Assembly: GCA_020536535.1 (NCBI GenBank)
Contig: JAHLWZ010000264.1
Span: 11,401-58,106 of the forward strand
Reading direction: 5' to 3'
Length of the DNA stretch: 46,706 bases
Origin: Pelomyxa schiedti
Lineage: Eukaryota; Evosea; Pelobiontida; Pelomyxidae
The translations under genes and the position numbers were made by a program. Shown here one piece after another: positions 32,194 through 43,600 of the stretch (position 1 is the stretch's first letter; the number at the start of each line of letters is the position of its first letter). The notes under the pieces are model-generated. The model did no database searches. It had not been told where the DNA came from and saw only the letters and a list, made by a program, of their open reading frames with translations.

Positions 32194-34198
32194 ATGCAGT
32201 TCGAAGAGAATCGTCTTCAGGCAGGCAACCCCAACAACTTTTCGGGAAGTGATCGGCGATGTGAGTAATTTTTTTGGTTCTAAACAAAAAAAAAAAAAAA
32301 GACGAAGCAATCAAATTACCGCCACCAAAAACAAGCAACAAGCAACACCCGACGACGACCAGCACAACCAGCACCACAAGTACAACAACAAGCAGCAGCC
32401 GCAAGAGGGGTCCGCCGGGACCCCCCGGCGGCGGCGAGGAGGAGGAGCGCGAGGGGTCGAGGCACGACGGGGACCAGGACCGCGACGGGGCCGGCGGCAA
32501 GGGCGAGCACAATGGCAAAGGGGACGCCGACGCCTCAATGGCCGACGGGGCGGCTGTAGGGTCAAATAATTTCTTCAGCACTCACCGGTTCGCGTTTGCG
32601 GGAATTCTCGGTGCGGCACATGACTCGTGGGATGAGGACATCAAGAAATTCGGGGGGACGTGTGTAGACCCGGAGAACCTGGACGACAAGGTTTCCTCCC
32701 TCAACACAACAACACGTCCCTCACTGGGGCACCACCGACTAAACAACCCAAAACACTCAATTTTATTAAGCCAACTATCTTGATTGCGAATGCTACCAAA
32801 TTTAAAAGTAAAACGAGGACAGCGCGTATGAAACAGGCAATTGTACGACGCCCTTTGCGTTTGGCTTGGTGGGTTTTTCCATTTCCTCTCACTGGGCTCT
32901 TCCTCCCCTTTCGTTTGCACAGAAGCATCCAGAAATCATTGTAGTGGGACCTGGATGGTTGAAGCTTTGCCTCAAGGAAGGTATGTCACCCTCCCTTTCC
33001 GCAGTAATTCTCACCTTAATGTGTTCTATTCTATTGTTTGTTCCTTTAGAGAGACTGGTGCCAATGATGAATTATATAATTCGATTGGAACCACAACAAG
33101 CAACCTCAAAGCAAAACTCCAAGGCAGCGCCCAGATCTGTGACATCTGCAAAGAAAAGACAAGCATCTTCTGCATCCCTGCGCCCTCGAAAATCTCCCTC
33201 CTCAGGCTCAGGTTCCTTTCCTCCCCCTCACCCCACATCGCACGTTAACGTTAATTCTGGGTTAATTTTTTGACAGAGGTGCTTGTCCCAATGGAAGGCT
33301 GCATAATCTCAAAGCCGCCAAAACCAGCAGCGAAGACGAAGGAATCAGCATCATCAGGGAATCAAAAAGGGGTTGAACCATATGCAGAACCAGAGCCTTC
33401 GGAGTCAGAGCCCGAGCCAAGGGCAGACTCTTCTTCAGTGGACTCGGCTGTAATGCCAATGCCAGAATTTGAACTTTGGTTGAGCCAGGTATATGGATTC
33501 TCTTCTGTTAGTTTCTTTCCCTATTGTGTTGTTTGTGTTTTACTATTGTTTTATTAATATATAAATAATAAATTTATTAATTCTTTTATTTTTAGTCTGT
33601 TTTATTGTTCATTCGCTCTTCTAACCAAACATAATGGAAGAACAAGAGGCAAACAACCCCGGAAGAGTTCGTGCCAGAGATGAAGCGTAGAAATTTCGAG
33701 CTCGCGACTGACGGCGAATCGTATCTTCAATTCGCTCTCAGGGACAAGCACACGGGAGATTATTACATATTGCAGATACTGGTCCGTTCTGATATGCACA
33801 AAGATGAGGCTTTTCGTTATTTTCCATATCATAGGAACACAAGAGGTTTGTGGGGGTTGAGTGCCCTCTCTTTTTTTCTTGGCACTAACACTCACTGTTC
33901 AGACCTGAAATTTGCCGGAATCGCAGTACTCCGAGATGGGACTAACTGGAGAGGTGCACTTGACTACATAAATAAGAAGTATGTTTCTGTTCTGCTGCAC
34001 ACTTTAACACTCCACTCTGCTGGCCACTATCACCCACAAAAAAACGAATGAGAAAAGGCACCCAAAACTAAAAAAACCCCACTCAGGTTCCAAGAGAAGA
34101 CGAAACAGGCATGGGAAAATAGGAAAGGCTTCATTAGTGACAAGTACGTCCTTTTGGAACATACGCACCCAACCTGGATACCTCACCCAAAAACGTGA
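32194..34198 (+). CDS. BRCT-WGR domain protein (PARP-like, no catalytic domain seen)
   Basis: Exon 1 is 32194-32260 (MQFEENRLQAGN) and exon 2 32302-32690. Later exons chain in phase to a TGA at 34196-34198. Residues from about 105 form a BRCT domain: FAFAGILGAAHDSWDEDIKK, FGGTCVDPENLDDK, PTILIANATKF, IIVVGPGWLKLCLKEG. A basic then acidic linker follows (PEPSESEPEPRADSSS). The WGR domain reads ESYLQFALRDKHTGDYYILQ, then ALDYINKKF, QEKTKQAWENRKGF and DKYVLLE. The WGR tripeptide itself is not intact (FRYFPYHRNTR instead). This order matches PARP-1/2-type ADP-ribosyltransferases, where BRCT and WGR bind partners and DNA breaks, but no PARP regulatory or catalytic domain could be read downstream. 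Confidence 0.75.
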
Positions 34199-34257
34199 TG
34201 GTAATGTGAGTGGATTGTGGTTGAGTTTTGCCATTAATCCAAGCCCTTGATTTTTTT

Positions 34258-34390
34258 TTTTTTTTTATAAAGATAAGACAAATCGTTGGTACTTACTTGT
34301 GGGATTTGGTGGTTAGATCGAAGGGGAGACAAACTCTTTTTCAAAAGAGTTGTCTCTGTTCAAGAAGCAATCAACTGGACCACAAAAAAA
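34258..34390 (+). other. Second WGR-like stretch, split between two frames
   Basis: Frame 1 reads NRWYLLVGFGG and then hits TAG; the next frame continues DRRGDKLFFKRVVSVQEAIN and WTTKKTKK. Together they look like the core of a WGR domain. No intron of normal size joins them. It may be part of the BRCT-WGR gene with an indel, or a decayed duplicate. Confidence 0.4.
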
Positions 34391-34858
34391 ACAAAAAAGG
34401 TCCGTCCTTCTAAGGCGGGGTACCGGAGATCTACCGCAGCAGCAGAAACAGAGACACCGGCGCGGGGTGTGGCGTGTGTGCGTGAGCTTGTCTGGCGAGA
34501 TCTGTGAGGTATGTGTCTCCCAATTTCGTGCTCCTGTCTGCTTGTTCACTTGTATTTTTATCACTGTGGATTCTCCTGATAGACGCAATTTCGCTGGCGC
34601 CTGTCCCAAAACTCCTTGCTTGATCTCTCTCCCTTTAATGCATTGTAGTTGTGAGCGTGATTGTTGTGCTGGTGATACATTTTTGATGGTGATAAGTTGA
34701 CTCAAGGTATATTTGTCATTCCTGTTTCATGGGTGCTTACATGGTACACCAGCGTCCACATGGATTGTGTTGCTAGTCCCCCCTTTGGTCACATGCTAGC
34801 GTTGTTCCCGAGTGGGATTAAGGTTCTTATTATTATTGATTATTCCGTGCCTTAATAG

Positions 34859-35285
34859 GTGTCAAAGTTGTTCTTGACCAAAAAACTTGATTCAGTCAGT
34901 TCCTTTCCCTTGTACTCCAAGGAGGCGTTGGTGCTTTGGCTGGCATGCAGCAGATATGTCCCAGGTATCTCAGCTTCTTTTTTTCGGCTGAATCTTGACC
35001 CTCCCCGCAGAGAGTCGATTTGCTACTCAATGACTCAGCCGAGTCAATTTCTGAAATCGCCTTCAGTTTTCCCGGCTTCATCTCCCTGTCGTGGCAGCAC
35101 CCTGCCGAGTTCAACCTCGCTTTTGCGGGTTGTTCTGAATCGTTCCAGGTATGTTTTTCATAATTGCTGGTCTCTAGCTGACCCATTCAATTGCAGAAAA
35201 CTTGGAACTTTGACTGGGAACTGGGAAGTGTACTTTGCTCTCTTTTTTTTTATGAAAGGTACTCTTCATTGGTTCTTTTCCATTT
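34859..35285 (+). other. Exon-like chain, product unrecognised
   Basis: Three segments can be joined in phase 0. The first starts at 34859 after an AG and reads VSKLFLTKKLDSVSSF. The second, 35012-35149, reads LNDSAESISEIAFSFPGFIS and LSWQHPAEFNLAFAGC. The third, after 35198, reads KTWNFDWELGSV. Composition is protein-like, but I recognise no family and found no start codon. It may be a small separate gene or the 3' part of the BRCT-WGR gene. The rest of 34400-35800 shows nothing clear beyond a GT-rich run near 35680-35780. Confidence 0.3.
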
Positions 35286-35801
35286 AATTTAACCACTTAA
35301 TAGTCACGGGGAAATTGTCTCCTATACCAACTCTCCCGATTGGCTTTTTCATTGTTGCACACCTTAATTGGGATGTGTTGTGTACCCTACCCCTGCCACT
35401 CTGCACACTCTGATTATACCCACTTTGTCATAAAGGAAGGGTAGTCTGTCTCTTCTCTTGGCTACGTCGAGGATTCTTTTCCCCGTTCCCGCCGCTGGAA
35501 CAAGTTCAAGCATTAACATATACAACCTGGTTGGTTGTTGAGGAAAAAAAAAAAACAGACATATCTCTTTTGTTTTATTGTTTGGTTTCTTTACGTTAAG
35601 TAACTACAAAGTTGTTCAAACTTCGTGGGAAAAAAAACCCTGTAGAAAATGAGGAAGGAGCAGGGAGAAAAAAACGAAGTTTGAGGAGGTGGTGGTTGTG
35701 GTTGTTGTGGTTGTTGTGGTTGTGGCTTGGGTGGATGGTGGTGTGGGTTGTGGGTTGTGGGTTGTTGAACTTGTGGTGGTGTGTTTGTGAGAGTCCCCCA
35801 C

Positions 35802-37410
35802 TTACGCATCCTTGGGCGCCTTCCCCTTCCTCAGTGCTTTCTTGTGCGCCGCATCGAGCATGGCGGCGGCCATATTGAAGTCTATGTAGGCCTGGATTTT
35901 CTGCAGTAAAAAAAAAGAATGGAAGGAGGGAGGAGGGAGGATATCAAAAAAATCGAAAAAGAAAAGAAACATTTAAACAAACAACAGAGAGAGAATACTA
36001 CTAGATGGGAGATGCTCACATTTCTTGCCCACATTTCCATCAGTATAAATGTAAACCCCATCCTATTTTTGTCCGGACACGTTTGTTTATAGCCGTCAAC
36101 GAACTCCGCCATGTTATTGTGAACCTGTTACAGTACGGGTGTCAGTGCAGAGTAAGTGGGAGGATTGTTCAGCAGGATACCCATTCTTTAAGTGCAGCGA
36201 TCCTCTTCCGGCTCGGAGAAACACAGTCGTAGGGCACGGTGGTGAACTGGTCATTCCCCATTTCGGTTATAGCGGCGCACGTCTTGTAGCATACTTTGAA
36301 GGCACGCCAAAACTTCTCCTCGTTCCTGTCAGAATGACTGAGTTAGGGAAACAAGACAGATGATGGAGGTGTAATATGCACTTTGAGAGACGGCGCATGG
36401 CCAGGGATTCGTACGGCTTCAGGTCTTGATCCAGGAAAGGAACCCAGTGGCCCTTGCCTTTTCCAATGTCGTGCAGTTGCAAGAAGTCCCACGGATTCGG
36501 GGATGCAAGTTCGTGCCGAATCCTGTGTGTGCATTTTGTGGGTTGATTTGATTAACAAATTAATTGAACGCAATGTGTGCTGATTAACAAGAATTGTTAT
36601 TACTCCGCCTTTGAATGCGTAAAGAAAGAAAGATATGAACAAACACAAGTAGATAAATGAAAAGACAGAAAAAGAAAAGAAACAAAAGGAAGTTGTGCCA
36701 TACCCAATGAGTGTCAAGATCACTCTTTGCTGATGCGGTAACCTACCCCCTTTGGACGACCTGAGATGCCTACTTCGGAAGTACACATCAAGTGCAGCGC
36801 CGTCATAGGAGAAGATATTTTCACGAAATGTCTCCCACTGCTCCACATTAAGTCCCAGTGCGCGCAAGTGTGCAGCAGTGACACTGCAGCACATTGTAAC
36901 TACTTCCCCTTTTTCTACAGCCTCGCGTGCCTCCTTCATATTTTCAGGCTTCGACAGGGCCGTGCGGGCCAGTTCCATTTCCGCTTTACTATGGAATCCA
37001 ATAAGTACCATGCGCCTATTGTAGTTTCGTGTTTAGTTTTGTTTGGAGGAGAAGGGGAAGCAGGCGGAGGGGAGGCGGCAGACAACAACATACCCGCAAA
37101 GGGGTGACTTGTCCAAGACTAGGAATTTTTCTATTGTTAGCGGAGTATTCCCGGCTACGCACTTATTCATCAACACTGTGAAAATTCCAGGAAGGCCGAC
37201 TTCCCACAATGCGTCGGGGAGCGCCACTGCCAGGGTGACGCTCGGGTCCCAGAACTGCTGCGGTGATCTGTGCGCGGCCACCAACGCGTTTACGTCCCTC
37301 TCCTTCTCCACCCACCTCCAGTCGATGCACAACTTCGCCATGTCTGCTTGCTTGCTCCGCCGCAATGCCTCGGGGTCGAGCTTCGGCTGCGACTTCTTTG
37401 CTGCCGACAT
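35802..37410 (-). CDS. Unrecognised conserved-looking protein, six exons
   Basis: Exons 37410-37094, 37015-36704, 36522-36382, 36325-36181, 36124-36020 and 35900-35802 all join in frame and give 372 residues starting MSAAKKSQPKLDPEALRR. The product is soluble, with no signal peptide or membrane helix. Blocks that look conserved are CIDWRWVEKERDVNAL, FWDPSVTLAVALPDALWEVG, GIFTVLMNKCVAGNTPLTI, LQLHDIGKGKGHWVPFLD, EEKFWRAFKVCYKTCAAITE and MAEFVDGYKQTCPDKNRMG. The C-terminus is basic (HKKALRKGKAPKDA). I do not recognise a domain. Trp- and Cys-rich helices suggest a folded α-helical protein. The start lies 111 bp from the divergent gene at 37522. Confidence 0.72.
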
Positions 37411-37521
37411 CGACGATGGAACTACTTGTTTGATCAAGTAATAACAATAACAGATTGCAGATAGATTGCCTGCTGGTATTGGATCGAGATCGAAAAAGGA
37501 GAAAGAAAAAAAACAAAGAAG
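37411..37521. promoter_or_regulatory. Divergent promoter region
   Basis: These 111 bp separate the start codons at 37410 (minus) and 37522 (plus) and must hold both promoters. The stretch is AT-rich, with GATCAAGTAATAACAATAAC and an A-rich run just before the plus-strand ATG. Confidence 0.4.
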
Positions 37522-38756
37522 ATGTCGGAGGTGGTGCAGGAGCAACAAGAGATGGTATTGATGACGGTCCGGGACAGAGACGAGCTGGTGGCGTTGCGCT
37601 CTTTTCAGTGCACGAGGATGTTGAGGGAGTTTAAGCCAACGAACGGTCAGCACGTGCCGGGGCACAGGGAGAAGTACTTGCCCGGCTCGGTGCCCCTCGA
37701 CGCAGTAAACGTATGCCTGGACAACAACTTCCACACGTGCTCGTGGGTGTGCGAGCACTGGAAATGCTGCGCTCTAGGGTTCGACCTGAGCGGCGGGCCA
37801 CCCACCGCGCCCCCGAGCCTGCCTCTGCTCGCTCTACCCAGCCTGCCTCTGCTCGCTCTACCCCCTCCTGGCGGAGGTGGAGACCAAGAGGCCCCACGAC
37901 AACCCCCGGCGCGCAGGCGCAGGATCGACGAGCGCCGGTACCTTGGTGCAAGCCGCGGCGGCGGCGGAGGTGGTGTTGGTGGGGAGTGGAAAGTACCAAA
38001 GATTGGCAGCACCTCGGCCGCCGCGACGCCGGCGACGACCAGTGCCACCACGACCACGACAACGGCGAGCATGCCCAGCGCAGCAACGCCAGCAGCAGAG
38101 CCTACTATGTCCGAGAACGATGAAGTTGTGGTGAGGGCACTCTACAGAAGGAATGAGGTATGTGTCTGACATTCCCGCACCCCCCTTCTCCTACAGCTGC
38201 CGCAGTCAGGGTCTCTTGGAAGGGATAATCTATCTGGTGAGGTAAGAAAACTGATTTCCGCCATGAATTTCTCCGTAAGGGACAACGGTGCGCACTTTTC
38301 GAAATCAATAATCCCGTGAACTTATTGCGTTATTGTAGGGAGCGACCAACCATACACTAAACTTGCTTGGGAGACGGGTGGCCGTATCTACGTAGAGATA
38401 GTGGCAAGAGTTCGTGAAGGGACTGTGCGCACGACACACGGCAGCGTAAGGCTTTCCGTCGTAATAGGGGACCAAGGAGAAGAACATCTCGTGGCTCTGA
38501 TCTCAGCAGCGCGCAAATCTCAATTTTCCCCAGTTCATTCTGTCAAGGTGTGAGATAGCCCAAATAAAAGAGACTAAGCAATAAATAATATGACTTTTGT
38601 CTAACATCACGTTCTATTCCACAGATACTTTCTTCCGTGCATGAGCCAATTAGGTTGGACTTAGATAAGTATGATGTGGGAGATAATGTTACTACTACTC
38701 TTCAAGTGCGAAAAGATGCGAAGTTATTTTGGCTGGAGGCTGTGATGACACCATGA
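37522..38756 (+). CDS. Unrecognised protein with low-complexity centre, four exons
   Basis: Exons 37522-38157, 38197-38287, 38339-38547 and 38625-38756 join in phase and give 355 residues starting MSEVVQEQQEMVLMTVRDRD. The N-terminal 90 residues are Cys/Trp-rich (VNVCLDNNFHTCSWVCEHW). A disordered centre follows: a duplicated LPLLALP unit, Gly runs, and Ala/Thr runs. A folded C-terminal half reads YTKLAWETGGRIYVEIVARV, LSVVIGDQGEEHLVALISAA and DLDKYDVGDNVTTTLQVRKD, and is probably β-rich. The second donor was chosen because only 38287 keeps the frame into exon 3. No family recognised. Confidence 0.72.
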
Positions 38757-39867
38757 AAAGCCCCAAGCCAACCCCCACCCCCACCAAATCCTTCCCAAAT
38801 CCACAAAAAACAAACAAAAACCATCAATAAAGAAGCCCATCATTCCCAACAAAAATCATTGTCAAAACTTTAAAAAAATCCTTAACTTTAAAAAAAAAGG
38901 TCTTTTTCTCAGTTTCTTTGTTTTAAGTTGCTTTGTTTCTGGCGACGAGGAGAATGAATAAAAACAAACACTGAATTGAACGGAATTCCTTGTGGTGAGT
39001 CTGAGTCGGTCGTGCATGTGACAGTATTATAATGACTTTCCCGCGAAGACCCTTTTTTGTATGAATACTTGTTTCATTGAGTTGATGTGGAAGTGCCCAT
39101 TGTATCAACACAAGGGTGAGAGTATTTTCCCTGGCAAATTCGGGGCCAAGTGCCGTACCTTCTTCTTCCATAACGAATCCTAATACCCAGAATATTCACA
39201 AAAATCGTCGGTGCCGATTAGATGGCAGCTTGACACCTGATCATCAAATATGTTGTTGGTGAGGCAGTGATGATAAGAGAACAAAAAAAAAAAAAAAGCA
39301 CACCGAATTCCTTGATTGATTGATGTGTACATGCATTTTTCACTCGAGCATGCACTCAATGCACCACCGGTTTTTGCCGCAAAACATACAACACCGATTG
39401 TACTGTTAAACACCCATTGTTGCTGAACAATGGTCCAACTTATGGGTGTTTCCCTTGCCAGCGGCCATGACGAGACCCGGCTCGTTGGTGTTGGTACACG
39501 ATCCTTGACACGAACTTCGCTTCCACTTTCGCGCAAAAATAGTGGTGCTGCTGTCGTCGGTCGTCTTCGCGTGTGATCGTTGCTCCGGAATTGAAACGGT
39601 TCGAATCTGGACCGAATGTTCCTCCCAGGAGAGGCTGTTCCCAACCCCACAATTACTAGTGGGGAAGTTCTTCTGAGGTCTCGCCCGTTTCCAGGGAGGA
39701 TTTTCCTTCCTTGTCGAACGAACGAACCAATCAAAAAAAAAAAAAGAAAAAACCAATAAGACACGAGACACGAGAGCTACCGGCTCCGAAAAGCCGACGG
39801 ATGGTACAGCAACTCCGCGAGTAGCGAGCGACAAGGGATCCGGAGGACGCGCGAGGCGGCGGCGGGG
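38757..39867 (-). other. Gap with unassigned minus-strand open frames
   Basis: The first ~170 bp past the previous stop are A- and C-rich, with AATAAA at 38826-38831. Open minus frames occur at 38923-39171 (MEEEGTALGPEFARENTL; LTLVLIQWALPH) and in two overlapping frames at 39180-39764 and 39406-40059, with pieces such as NSGATITREDD and KVEAKFVSRIV. They look partly coding, possibly exons of one minus gene, but I could not chain them or name the product. Confidence 0.3.
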
Positions 39868-40665
39868 GTGACAAGGACCGGGGGATCGCCCACCGAGAGA
39901 GGCACCGGGACAGGGACAAGCACCCCCATGCCCACGAAAAGACCGACCAAGGCGAAGGTGAAGGTGAGGGAGAGGGGGCGGGACAAAGACCAAGCAATCG
40001 AGGGGGAGAAGAAAGATGCCACATGCTCCTCGAAAGAACTGCAAAGAATTCAGGTACAACCAATTAATTCTTCAGTGAGAGTTATTTCTCACCTCACCTC
40101 ATCTCAGGTTTCACACGATCTCAGATCCCAGCTTCAAGAAGGACAGCAGGTCATCCTCACCCTTGCTGATGCCCCTATTTTGGGATGATGTTGGCAATCA
40201 AGATCGACCCAAAGGGGATCTGTTGGAAAATGTGTCACTCGCGGAGGAAGAAAGAAGAGTGCGTGCAATTGAGGAGTCCAAGCCACACAAGCCAGCATAC
40301 GAGGAGCTCACGGGTGCCACAAGTATGATGAACGGCCAGCAGCTCCTGTCTACACAATTGGACAGCTGACCCAAAAGCAGACTGCATTAGGAGCATCGTC
40401 GGGCGGATCATGCATCACTGCCTATTGTGTCTCTTGACTCCAGCTCCAAAATAGCTTCTGATTACTACACCAGTGAAGAAATTGCCAGGTTCCGAAAACC
40501 GAAGAAAACTTCCAGCAATGGCTGCAAGAAGAAAGAAAATCAAAGTCAAAGAAGAGCCGCCTTCTCCCACAACAGAAAAGACTCCTCCACCACCACCATC
40601 CAAATCGTCATTAACTAAAGCTGAAAGAGATGCGGAGATTGCTGCCGCTGTTGCCGGTGTTCACA
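39868..40665 (+). pseudogene. SART1/Snu66-like tri-snRNP protein, reading frame broken
   Basis: A basic Arg/Lys/Asp-rich N-terminal part, with HRERHRDRDKH in one frame, is followed after an intron (40055-40108) by VSHDLRSQLQEGQQVILTLA and DAPIL. The frame then shifts by one base at 40185 to DDVGNQDRPKG ... SLAEEERRVRAIEESKPHKP. It shifts again near 40315 to KYDERPAAPVYTIG, near 40410 to SLDSSSKIASDYYTSEEIAR, and near 40510 to KIKVKEEPPSPTTEK. SART1 (Snu66) has matching elements in this order: EGQxVILTL, a KYDE block and YYTxEE...FxKPK. It belongs to the U4/U6.U5 tri-snRNP. No C-terminal SART1 part follows. Either a decayed, truncated copy or several assembly indels. Confidence 0.55.
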
Positions 40666-40669
40666 GCAG

Positions 40670-43600
40670 CAGTATATTTCTGTGGGGAGCACCAGTATAT
40701 TTCTTATTTCTTCTTTTTCCCAGTTTCACCTTGTACACTAGGTGCTGAACTTGCTGGCTCTGCTGTGATGGCACCTAAGGTAAACACGTTTGTAGTATCA
40801 CCCCACTCAGGCATAATAGGTACCCCGATCCAGAGAGGGTGACTGATATTCACCTTCAACACAGGTACTTTTTCATTGGCTCAACTTTGTGTTGGCCAAG
40901 TCTTGCATACACCACACCCTTTCTGCATTTCCGGCACTTTGTGGCACTGGTATGCAGTGCTTCTTTTTTCTTTCTACAACCTCACATACTTTAATTAGGT
41001 GCAGAATTTCCTGCTTAGAGCTGATGCTCTCTCCAAGGTACATTCTCTCCCTTTATAATCACTCCACTCAGCAAATAATAGTGGTACCACTGCTGGAATG
41101 AACACAACACCAGGCCCTACTTCCACCCACCTGCTAACTCCCACGGCTCAGCTCCATACTCACCCTCTTACTCTTGCTCTCAGCACCGCCAGCAACCAAG
41201 ATCTACGCCGCGATGGAGAGTGCGGTGCTGACGAAGGTGATGCCGCGACGATGAACAACGAGACGACGAACAACGACGGCAGGAGCAGCACCATGAGCGG
41301 CAACAGCGCGTTCAAAGTAGAAGAAAAACCCATGGCTTATCTTTTTCTTTTCTCTTTCCACTGGCTAACTCTTCTTTAGACTTTGATGTTTACACCATGC
41401 CATTTTAATTATATATGTGTTTCTATATATTTGCCATGGCTTTGGCCACAAGCAACACAAAGTGTGATGACACTCCCCACTTGCCTCACTTCCTAACCAA
41501 AAAAAAAAAAGACCAGGTTGTTTTGTGAGCCAGAACCAGAACAGGGAAGGAAGAGGGAAGGCCTGTGGTGGGGGCTACCGAAACCGCCAGAGATCCGCCA
41601 AAAAAACGAAAATTTTGGATATGGAAGGGGACGCTTTCGTGTGCGTACTACTAGTGGTTCACTGTTCCTTCCACTGGCCATTTCCCCTCTCTTCCTCTTC
41701 ACTTTTTGGAAACTCCCAATCCTGGCATTTTGGGAGAAGACAACAAGGTGATTTATCACCAACTCATGATTTTCTTTATGTTTGTCTCACACACTACATA
41801 GTTCTGTTTCAATTAGGAGAAACTTGCATTTCCAGTACGTTAAAACTTGCATTCAGTGCGTCAGGAACTACGTTGGTAATCCCCTTTATGTATACATCTT
41901 TTGTTGGTAAGCAACTTTGTAGAGTGAGACACCATCTCCATACTTTACTGTGATCTCTTTCACAAGCATGGACCATAACCTGAATGGTTGATGAAAGTGG
42001 TATGCGGGAATATTTGTCTTGAACATAGGCGTTCTCCCAGATGGTGCAACCGCAGATTCTGTATTGTTCAAAGGCCGCGAAGCTGTATCTTCCTGGTTCT
42101 GTTCATTAGGTCCCTTATCTTCCACTACTGGGATATCCTCATGTCCTCCCAGAGTTTCGCTATGTGCGTCAATGATCGCACCTTGATGTTGGAGTCTTTT
42201 GTCAAAAGAGGACACCTGGTGTCTTGTCATGAGAAAAGCAACGCATCAGATGGCAATATGGTATTTTTTTTTTTTTTTAAACTCCCCCATCCCACAGTCT
42301 CTAAGATTTCATTGTTGTTGTGGAGTGGATGCTCCCAAGCTTGATATTTCAGACGAGTTCAAAAGGGTTATAGAATGCTTAAAAGGTATTCCATGTGTGT
42401 CACTGATTTGTAACAAAATTGTTGATTGGTGTAATAAGCATTTAGGAATGTAGCACCTATGTGGTCACTTGGGAAAGTTCTTAAAACACTGGAAGTTATG
42501 TGAGTCTGCATTTTGTTGTTTTGGGATAGGCCTTATGTAGACACTGAAAATGAAAATCTTTTCAATGCAGAAAGAGAAGATTTAATAAGGGTACTCAATC
42601 CTCACCTACCAATGCTGCTTTGAGATCTACCCACCCAATAGTGTTTGGAACCCATAGATGCACATTCTCCACATAGCAAACATTCTGGCATGGCTGCAAT
42701 TCTCTGGAATCTGTCAAGCATATCCTAAATATGGTGTGGCATGCCACCACAATGCCACAATCCATGGAACTCTGGCTAAATTCCCTGAAGTTACAAACAC
42801 CCCTAAACTAAACTCTGCTAAAACGGCTGCCAGGAATTTCCTTGCTTGGTGAACATATGCAAATACTGGCTTCCTTGCCTTGGTTCCTTGCTGGCGTTTT
42901 CGCATTTCCCATGCTTCCAGGTGTCTCCTGTGTGTGCAATGCCATTCTTGCTTTTGTGCCTATGCTGTGTGCAGACTTGGCCTCAGAATTGCCAGAAATT
43001 CCTCAGGTTGTCCATGTTGCACTGCCTCCAATTTGGGGAAGGTAACACCTTTTCTTCAGAGATGCCAAACTAACTTTGTGCAGAGAGATTCTGGTCTAAC
43101 AGATAAGTCCTAGCCATAATAGCTGTTACATTACAATATGTCCGGGAGCTTCCATGAAGGCACACCTCACTACCATGTTACTGAGGGCACCCTTCCCTAA
43201 GGTAAACATGGTGACTTGTAATTTCAAATTGACTAACAAATCATTTAGGGTTTGTAAACCAATTTTATGACAATTCTGGGAGTGGAAATGGATGGCTACC
43301 TAGCTTTGTAGCTGATCAGTGCACACAGATAGAGTGCCACCAAAACATTATGTATGTATTCCTCACTTCAAAATAATGTTTACCATGACTATTTCGAAAA
43401 TCTCTCTATCATAGAGTGAAATTCAATAATTCCAATAGAATTAATGCTTAATAAATGCCAAGACAAGTTAATAAAACAATAAATACAACCAAAATGAATA
43501 AATAGAGTTGTACTAATGGTACATAGCTTTGGATGATGTCTGAGCTTTGAATTTGCATATCTAGCATTCCCGCGTTTGTAAGAACACTTGCCATATGTTG

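Noticed and set aside
31748-32581. 277-codon minus ORF opposite the BRCT-WGR gene
   Set aside because: It overlaps the low-complexity first exons of the BRCT-WGR gene; repetitive Pro/Leu/Val content is a shadow of that composition.
37631-38086. Several long ORFs on both strands over the Gly/Ala/Thr-rich centre of the 37522 gene
   Set aside because: GC-rich simple sequence opens all frames; only the chosen frame continues through spliced, folded-looking exons.
39541-39625. GGTTCGAATC resembling a tRNA T-loop
   Set aside because: No matching acceptor stem, D-arm or anticodon arm could be folded around it.
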